Positions 7,449-11,052 of a stretch of 11,052 nt of DNA are shown here, in pieces. The notes beneath the pieces were generated by a model. The model searched no databases and was not told the origin of the DNA. It saw nothing but the letters and a program-made list of their open reading frames with translations. How positions within the stretch are numbered: position 1 is the first letter of the stretch; each line of letters opens with the position of its first letter. Origin of the DNA: Chloroflexota bacterium (lineage in GTDB: Bacteria; Chloroflexota; Anaerolineae; Promineifilales; Promineifilaceae). A program made the position numbers and the translations under genes. Where the stretch lies: the NCBI GenBank assembly GCA_024223125.1, contig JAAEOP010000367.1, positions 1 to 11,052 on the forward strand, in the 5' to 3' direction.

Positions 7449-8444
7449 ATGGATCAGGCAATACAAACTGGGTTGGATTTGACGATCTGGCTGCAAACAA
7501 CATATCCTCAATTTGAGGGGTTCTTCTATTTCATAACTAATTTGGGACTGGAAGAATTTTATCTGGCTATGTTTCCCCTTATTTTTTGGTGTATTCATAA
7601 AGAGTTGGGGAAACAATTGGGATATATATTTTTGTTCGGGTTGTTTGTGAATGGGATTTTTAAGCAGGTATTTCGGGGACCACGGCCGTTTTGGGTAGAC
7701 CCGTCCGTTGGTTTAGACACACGCGAAGAAGGGTATGGTATTCCCAGTGGACACACCCAATTAGCAACCATCTTTTACTTCTTTTTGGCGGCCTGGGTGG
7801 GGCGCGTCTGGTTGTGGGCGGCGGCCGTCCTCATCGTTTTCTTGATGGGTCTTAGCCGCATCTATCTGGGGGCACATTTTCTGCATGATGTCATTGCCGG
7901 CTTTCTTTTGTCTGTATTGATATTGGTTGGGTTTGCCATCTGGCGCCAGCGTTGGGCAGACGATTTTGGCAAAAGAATTTTGGGACAGCGTTTATTGGCC
8001 GTCATTTTTATTCCGGTTGTATTAGCGGCCGTTTTCATCATCATACGTTTAATCATCGGCCCACCAAATATGAATGTGACCTGGGCAGAGCTTATTCCCA
8101 CGGCCGAACGCAGCAGCATTAACGCCGCCGCCCAGGCATTTGGCGTACTGTTGGGCTTTGGCGTCGGCTTTGTGTTAGAAGGCAGCCGAGTTCGCTTTTC
8201 TGCAGACGGGCCAGTCTGGCAGCGGGTCGTCCGCTACATTGGGGGTATGGTTGTTCTGATTATTATTTGGGCTGGATTGGGCGAGCTTTTCCCACGAGAC
8301 CCGTTGTGGCTGGCAATACCGCTCCGTGTGTTACGTTACTTCCTGGTGCTAATTTGGGTCTCTTACTATGCGCCGCTGCTTTTTGTTAAACTGAGCTTGG
8401 CCGGGTCGGAACCTGATCCGGGTATCGATCTGACCATTCGCTAA
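7449..8444 (+). CDS. PAP2-family membrane phosphatase with extra C-terminal membrane segments
   Basis: A 331-residue integral membrane phosphatase of the PAP2 (type 2 phosphatidic acid phosphatase) superfamily. All three signature motifs are intact: K72-x6-R79-P80, P99-S-G-H102, and S136-R137-x5-H143-x3-D147, where H143 is the expected nucleophile and H102 the general acid. Family members dephosphorylate lipid phosphates or diphosphates, such as undecaprenyl diphosphate, at the membrane. The substrate here cannot be read. The catalytic core ends near residue 165, and a C-terminal part of about 150 residues adds roughly four more hydrophobic segments, making it longer than the common 200-residue form. 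A strong AAGGAGG lies 5 bases before the ATG. The CAP-domain gene follows after 21 bases, so the two are probably one operon, transcribed divergently from the two-component system. Confidence 0.92.
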   Translation: MDQAIQTGLDLTIWLQTTYPQFEGFFYFITNLGLEEFYLAMFPLIFWCIHKELGKQLGYIFLFGLFVNGIFKQVFRGPRPFWVDPSVGLDTREEGYGIPSGHTQLATIFYFFLAAWVGRVWLWAAAVLIVFLMGLSRIYLGAHFLHDVIAGFLLSVLILVGFAIWRQRWADDFGKRILGQRLLAVIFIPVVLAAVFIIIRLIIGPPNMNVTWAELIPTAERSSINAAAQAFGVLLGFGVGFVLEGSRVRFSADGPVWQRVVRYIGGMVVLIIIWAGLGELFPRDPLWLAIPLRVLRYFLVLIWVSYYAPLLFVKLSLAGSEPDPGIDLTIR

Positions 8445-8465
8445 AGATTTTCCAGGAGACAATAA

Positions 8466-9530
8466 ATGAACTACACTCTAGCCAAACTCAACGGCCGTCG
8501 CTGGCTGCCCCTTTTCCTCCTCCTCATCACCAGTCTCATTGGGATGGTAAGCGTGCAACAATTAGCCGCCAAAAATATTTTTTCTGTTGACGCCGATCCC
8601 TGGATAGACACCAGTGACCGGCAAACGGTGAATGATTATTACTACACCAATTTTTTACCTTCTCAGGGTATTCCAATGAATTGGACGGGTGATTATGCTG
8701 CTTGTACACCTGGAACGACATCCCAAGCATACCGGGATGGGGTATTGATGCAGATCAATTATTTCCGGGCAATGGCTGGCGTCCCGGCGGCCGTTACCTT
8801 TTCGGACACATTCAACGGTAAGGCACAACAGGCAGCGTTGATGATGAGCGTCAACGGTACTCTCAGTCACTCACCGCCACCGAGTTGGACTTGTTACACG
8901 GCCGACGGCGCCGAAGCGGCCGGTAAATCCAATTTAGGAATGAGTTACGGGGGAATGCCTTATGAGATTGCTTATTACATTGATGAATCTTTACCAAGCG
9001 TCGGCCACCGCCGCTGGATTTTGTATCCGCAAACAATGCAGATGGGTACAGGAGATATATCTGAGAGTTACCCCCCATACCCCATGACCAATGCGCTGTG
9101 GGTCATGGACGATCATATTTGGGATACACGGCCGTCTACACGAGAAAATTTTGTTGCCTGGCCCCCACCCGGCTATCTGCCCCATCCTATGGTACCTGAC
9201 CTCTGGTCCATTTCTCCTACCCGCACAGATTTCACGGTCGCCACTGTTTCCATGACGATGAATGGCAGCCCGGTTAATATAACTGACCAATATCTGTTTG
9301 GCTGTGCGTCTCAATTTTGCGCCCCGGAACCGGTTATCGTTTGGGTTCCCGATGTGGCTTGGAGTTCGCTAGATTTGAGTTCTGATATTGTGTTTCATGT
9401 GGATGTGACGGCCCAATTCCCCAGCGGTTCCCCGGAAATATTTAACTATGATGTCATTCTGTTTGCCCCGTCAGATACGCCACCAGTTAACTTCACTAAC
9501 TGGGTTTATTTACCGTCTATTTTGAAGTAG
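8466..9530 (+). CDS. Secreted CAP-domain (SCP/PR-1-like) protein
   Basis: A 354-residue exported protein. Residues 11-35 (RRWLPLFLLLITSLIGMVSV region) are a signal peptide or anchor. The CAP domain spans about 90-200: INYFRAMAGVPA, the helix FNGKAQQAALMMSVNGTLSH ending at H135, and the S-VGHRRWILYP block with H181. The two histidines match the cavity histidines of the CAP fold. The remaining 130 residues contain alternating beta-type sequence (a likely Ig-like domain) and the chain ends VYLPSILK. Bacterial CAP proteins are extracellular and of mostly unknown biochemical role. AGGAG lies 7 bases before the ATG. The gene is probably co-transcribed with the PAP2 gene 21 bases upstream. The stop TAG merges directly into a CAAGTA-type repeat. 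Confidence 0.88.
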   Translation: MNYTLAKLNGRRWLPLFLLLITSLIGMVSVQQLAAKNIFSVDADPWIDTSDRQTVNDYYYTNFLPSQGIPMNWTGDYAACTPGTTSQAYRDGVLMQINYFRAMAGVPAAVTFSDTFNGKAQQAALMMSVNGTLSHSPPPSWTCYTADGAEAAGKSNLGMSYGGMPYEIAYYIDESLPSVGHRRWILYPQTMQMGTGDISESYPPYPMTNALWVMDDHIWDTRPSTRENFVAWPPPGYLPHPMVPDLWSISPTRTDFTVATVSMTMNGSPVNITDQYLFGCASQFCAPEPVIVWVPDVAWSSLDLSSDIVFHVDVTAQFPSGSPEIFNYDVILFAPSDTPPVNFTNWVYLPSILK

Positions 9531-9564
9531 CAAGTAGCAAGTATCAAATTGCAAGTAACGAGTT
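9531..9564. repeat. Degenerate CAAGTA-type intergenic repeat, copy B
   Basis: Starting just after the CAP-gene stop, CAAGTAGCAAGTAT is followed by CAAATT, GCAAGTAAC (9551-9559) and GAGTT. Apart from the 6-base CAAATT insertion, the order GCAAGTAT-GCAAGTAAC-(A/G)AGTT is the same as at 4497-4518. It sits between the CAP gene and the decayed antitoxin frame. Confidence 0.6.
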
Positions 9565-9594
9565 GTTGACACTTGAAGCCTGTAACTCAAGAGA

Positions 9595-9717
9595 TTAGAG
9601 CGTCTTGCCAGGGTACGTTGGGGCGGGTGTCCATACCGATGTCATACCTAACGGTTCTAAAAATTCCTCCAGCAAAATAATGCCGGGGTGGGTTGGAATA
9701 CGATTTTCGGGAATCAT
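9595..9717 (-). pseudogene. Truncated HigA-family antitoxin remnant (40 codons)
   Basis: The minus-strand frame from ATG at 9717 to TAA at 9597-9595 encodes 40 residues. The first 25 or so (MIPENRIPTHPG, then LLEEFLEPLGMT) are the typical N terminus of HigA-type XRE antitoxins, which are usually 90-100 residues with a helix-turn-helix. After LGMT the similarity stops at SVWTPAPTYPGKTL, so the DNA-binding part is missing. Shifting the frame by one gives IGMDTRPN, which resembles a later part of such proteins. The near-identical TGTCATACC (9640-9648) and TGTCCATACC (9629-9638) mark a possible deletion between short repeats. The ATG is 8 bases after the methyltransferase stop, and an AGGTGA ribosome binding site overlaps that TAG, so the two were probably one transcript. 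The HigA assignment of the N terminus is from memory of the family. Confidence 0.6.
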
Positions 9718-9725
9718 TCTTTCAC

Positions 9726-11052
9726 CTATATGTGGTCAAACAGCGCCAGCAAGGCTTCTTTTTTAGTCTGGCCTTCTGGCGTATTAGGGAATACGAGCGG
9801 GAAGGTGTCCAGGATATGGGCGAACTCCTGCCGGTTAAGGCCGTACAGGCGGGCGATGATGGCGTCCAGTTCATTGCGTAGTTGTTGGCGTTGGCTGGGG
9901 TCGGTGGTGGGCATTGAAGTGCCCGGCACTTCCAAAGTGCCGGGCACTTGTGGGTCTATCCAGGGCGTACCCATCACTTCTTCCCACAGCGGGGCAAAAG
10001 CAGCCGTTGTGCAAGTTAACTGCGCCGCGCGGGGAACAATGGCGTCGAAGTATGGATTTCCGGCCGTTAATCTTGGCATAGGTAATTGATAAGCATAAAA
10101 CATGCTTACATGAGTACCCACTTTATAGCGAACAATGTGATCGAGTATGAAACTGTTCATAAGAGCAAGAATAAACAACATTACTGAATCTTGAGTATTC
10201 GTTTCCAAAATTAATGTGTTCCCGGCAAAAGAATTTTGGGGCAAGATCGTGGCAATAATTGTTCGTTGATCGGTGCTTCGGGCGATGTCTCGATAAGCAA
10301 GACGATACTGTTGATAACCTAACACTTGGTTTTTATCTCGTTCACGTCGTAAAAGATTAGATCGCCCCTTTTTTTCTTCGATCCAAAATCGTGGTTCGGC
10401 AAAATAACTGTCAAATTGGTGGATCATTTTCCCTTCATACAAAGGAAGTCCAATTCCGTTTTGATTGAATAAGGAGCGTGCATTTGTCATATGAAACTCT
10501 GCCCCTAGCTTCAGGCTCCATGTTTCTCGAATCTCTTCACCCATTAACGGCCAATCCTCATAAATTTTTCCAGCAACGTAATAGTCCTTCTTGTTCCTGA
10601 ACTCCATCATACTCAAACTATCTGGGCTAAATCGCTTGAGGGCACTAACTTTTATCTCCATGAAATTATCTGAGTTTGCTAGAAATTCAAGAAGCTGATT
10701 AGGCTTTGGAACATAACGAGGATCAATCTTGAAAGAAGCAGAGAATTCATCTGACAGTTCGCCCTTTTCAGCAATTAGCAGGGTGATTTTGAATGAACGG
10801 TGGATGTCAGGAAAATAAGTCTCACCTCCAGAAACCCCATTCGTTAAACTCACTAATGAAATAATCGTTCCTTCATTCAACAACATTTGGCGCAGTTCCT
10901 TCGTGCCTAAATCGGAGTAAATGCCGGAGGGGATAACGAAGCCTAACCGTCCTTCGTCTCGCAGCAGGTCGTAGCCTCATTCCAAGAACAGTTTATGGGT
11001 GGCGGTGTCGCCCCGCCCCTGGCGATTGAAGTTGGGGCATTTTTTGTAGTAG
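9726..11052 (-). pseudogene. Eco57I-type restriction-modification methyltransferase, C-terminal part, interrupted by an in-frame TGA; continues beyond the window
   Basis: Reading the minus strand from the right edge, the frame gives YYKKCPNFNRQGRGD and KLFLE, then TGA (10979-10977), then GYDLLRDEGRLGFVIPSGIY in the same frame. The run GRGD, KLFLE, GYDLL, GRLGFVIPSGIYSDLG is typical of Eco57I-family adenine methyltransferases or combined type II restriction-methylation proteins, where an Arg (CGA) is expected at the TGA. After it come the HRSFK region, a TaqI-like C-terminal specificity part (LPQNSFAGNTLILE, LMNSFILDHIVRYKVG, FYAYQLPMPRL), and the closing ARLYGL and HILDTFPLV block. The catalytic NPPY motif would lie upstream, outside the window. 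The ATG at 10886 is internal to the homology, not a real start. An in-frame palindromic element at 9917-9949 interrupts the C-terminal part. The gene is probably dead, unless the TGA is a sequencing error. Confidence 0.8.
9917..9949. repeat. Coding palindromic element (15-base perfect inverted repeat, 3-base loop)
   Basis: AAGTGCCCGGCACTT (9917-9931) and AAGTGCCGGGCACTT (9935-9949) are exact reverse complements around CCA, and each arm is itself a 7-1-7 palindrome. The element is 33 bases, a multiple of three, and lies inside the methyltransferase frame, where it is read as the repetitive VPGTLEVPGTS. The surrounding protein (GTPWIDP before, TTDPSQRQQLR after) reads like the usual family sequence without it, so it looks like an in-frame insertion of a small repeat. 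Confidence 0.75.

Larger units (their letters stand above)
137..10066. repeat. Dispersed over-represented palindrome CGGCCG, mostly as CGGCCGT
   Basis: By eye I count about 34 CGGCCG hexamers, against roughly 3 expected at random. Examples are 137-142, 456-461, 538-543, 1200-1205, 2175-2186 (two in tandem), 2670-2675, 4120-4125, 4837-4842, 7683-7688, 8492-8497, 8899-8904, 9129-9134 and 10061-10066. They lie in genes of both strands and in intergenic DNA. They are absent from 4843-6753, which includes the whole kinase gene, and from 10067 to the right edge. Confidence 0.7.

Noticed and set aside
9688..10089. 133-codon open frame on the + strand
   Set aside because: Lies opposite the methyltransferase C terminus and antitoxin start, includes the palindrome, and has no recognisable domain.
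10884..10886. ATG at 10886 as the start of an intact 386-residue protein
   Set aside because: Family-typical sequence continues upstream in the same frame (GRLGFVIPSGIY) as far as the TGA, so this ATG is an internal methionine codon.
10977..10979. Recoding of TGA as an amino acid
   Set aside because: TGA is used as the normal stop of the PspC and kinase genes in this window, and no selenocysteine context is evident.
1..11052. CRISPR array, tRNA or rRNA gene, or complete insertion sequence
   Set aside because: No regularly spaced direct repeats, no cloverleaf-like sequence, and no transposase-like frame was seen on either strand.

Overview
The window looks like chromosomal DNA from a bacterium of intermediate G+C content, most likely a member of the Chloroflexota (Anaerolineae-like). 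This rests on the mix of families, the C-terminal ...VYLPSILK ending of a secreted protein, and the very dense CGGCCG(T) palindrome. It is an inference from memory, not a database result.

Layout, left to right. (1) A polysaccharide deacetylase on the + strand (20-763), whose frame is open to the window edge. (2) A tight minus-strand operon read from right to left: a Nudix hydrolase (4393-3842), then two tandem paralogous membrane-anchored proteins with a penicillin-binding-protein/class A beta-lactamase-like fold (3837-2350 and 2346-793), with gaps of 4 and 3 bases. The downstream paralog keeps the SxxK, SxN and KxG motifs. The upstream paralog has Asp, Gln and Arg at the three key positions and looks like a pseudoenzyme. 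(3) A PspC-domain membrane protein on the + strand (4635-5054), convergent with and overlapping the end of (4) a minus-strand OmpR-type response regulator/histidine kinase pair (7193-6516 and 6512-5049). The two genes lie in the same frame, separated by a single TAA, and the kinase apparently starts at TTG. (5) A 255-base divergent regulatory region with two interleaved inverted repeats. (6) A + strand PAP2-family lipid phosphatase (7449-8444) followed by a secreted CAP-domain protein (8466-9530). (7) A decayed defence region on the minus strand: the C-terminal part of an Eco57I-type restriction-modification methyltransferase, broken by an in-frame TGA at 10979-10977 and carrying an in-frame palindromic insertion at 9917-9949. 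It is followed 8 bases later by a truncated HigA-type antitoxin reading frame (9717-9595).

Much of the intact content points to the cell envelope: glycan deacetylation, peptidoglycan-type serine hydrolase and its inactive partner, PspC/LiaF-like membrane protein, polyprenyl-phosphate-type phosphatase, and secreted CAP protein. The two-component system sits between two of these blocks, so a role in envelope sensing is a reasonable but unproven guess. I did not find a complete novel system. The most unusual features are the enzyme/pseudoenzyme pair, the interleaved repeats beside the response-regulator ribosome binding site, and the decayed methyltransferase-antitoxin cassette with its coding palindrome. 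There is no RNA gene, CRISPR array or complete insertion sequence that I can see.
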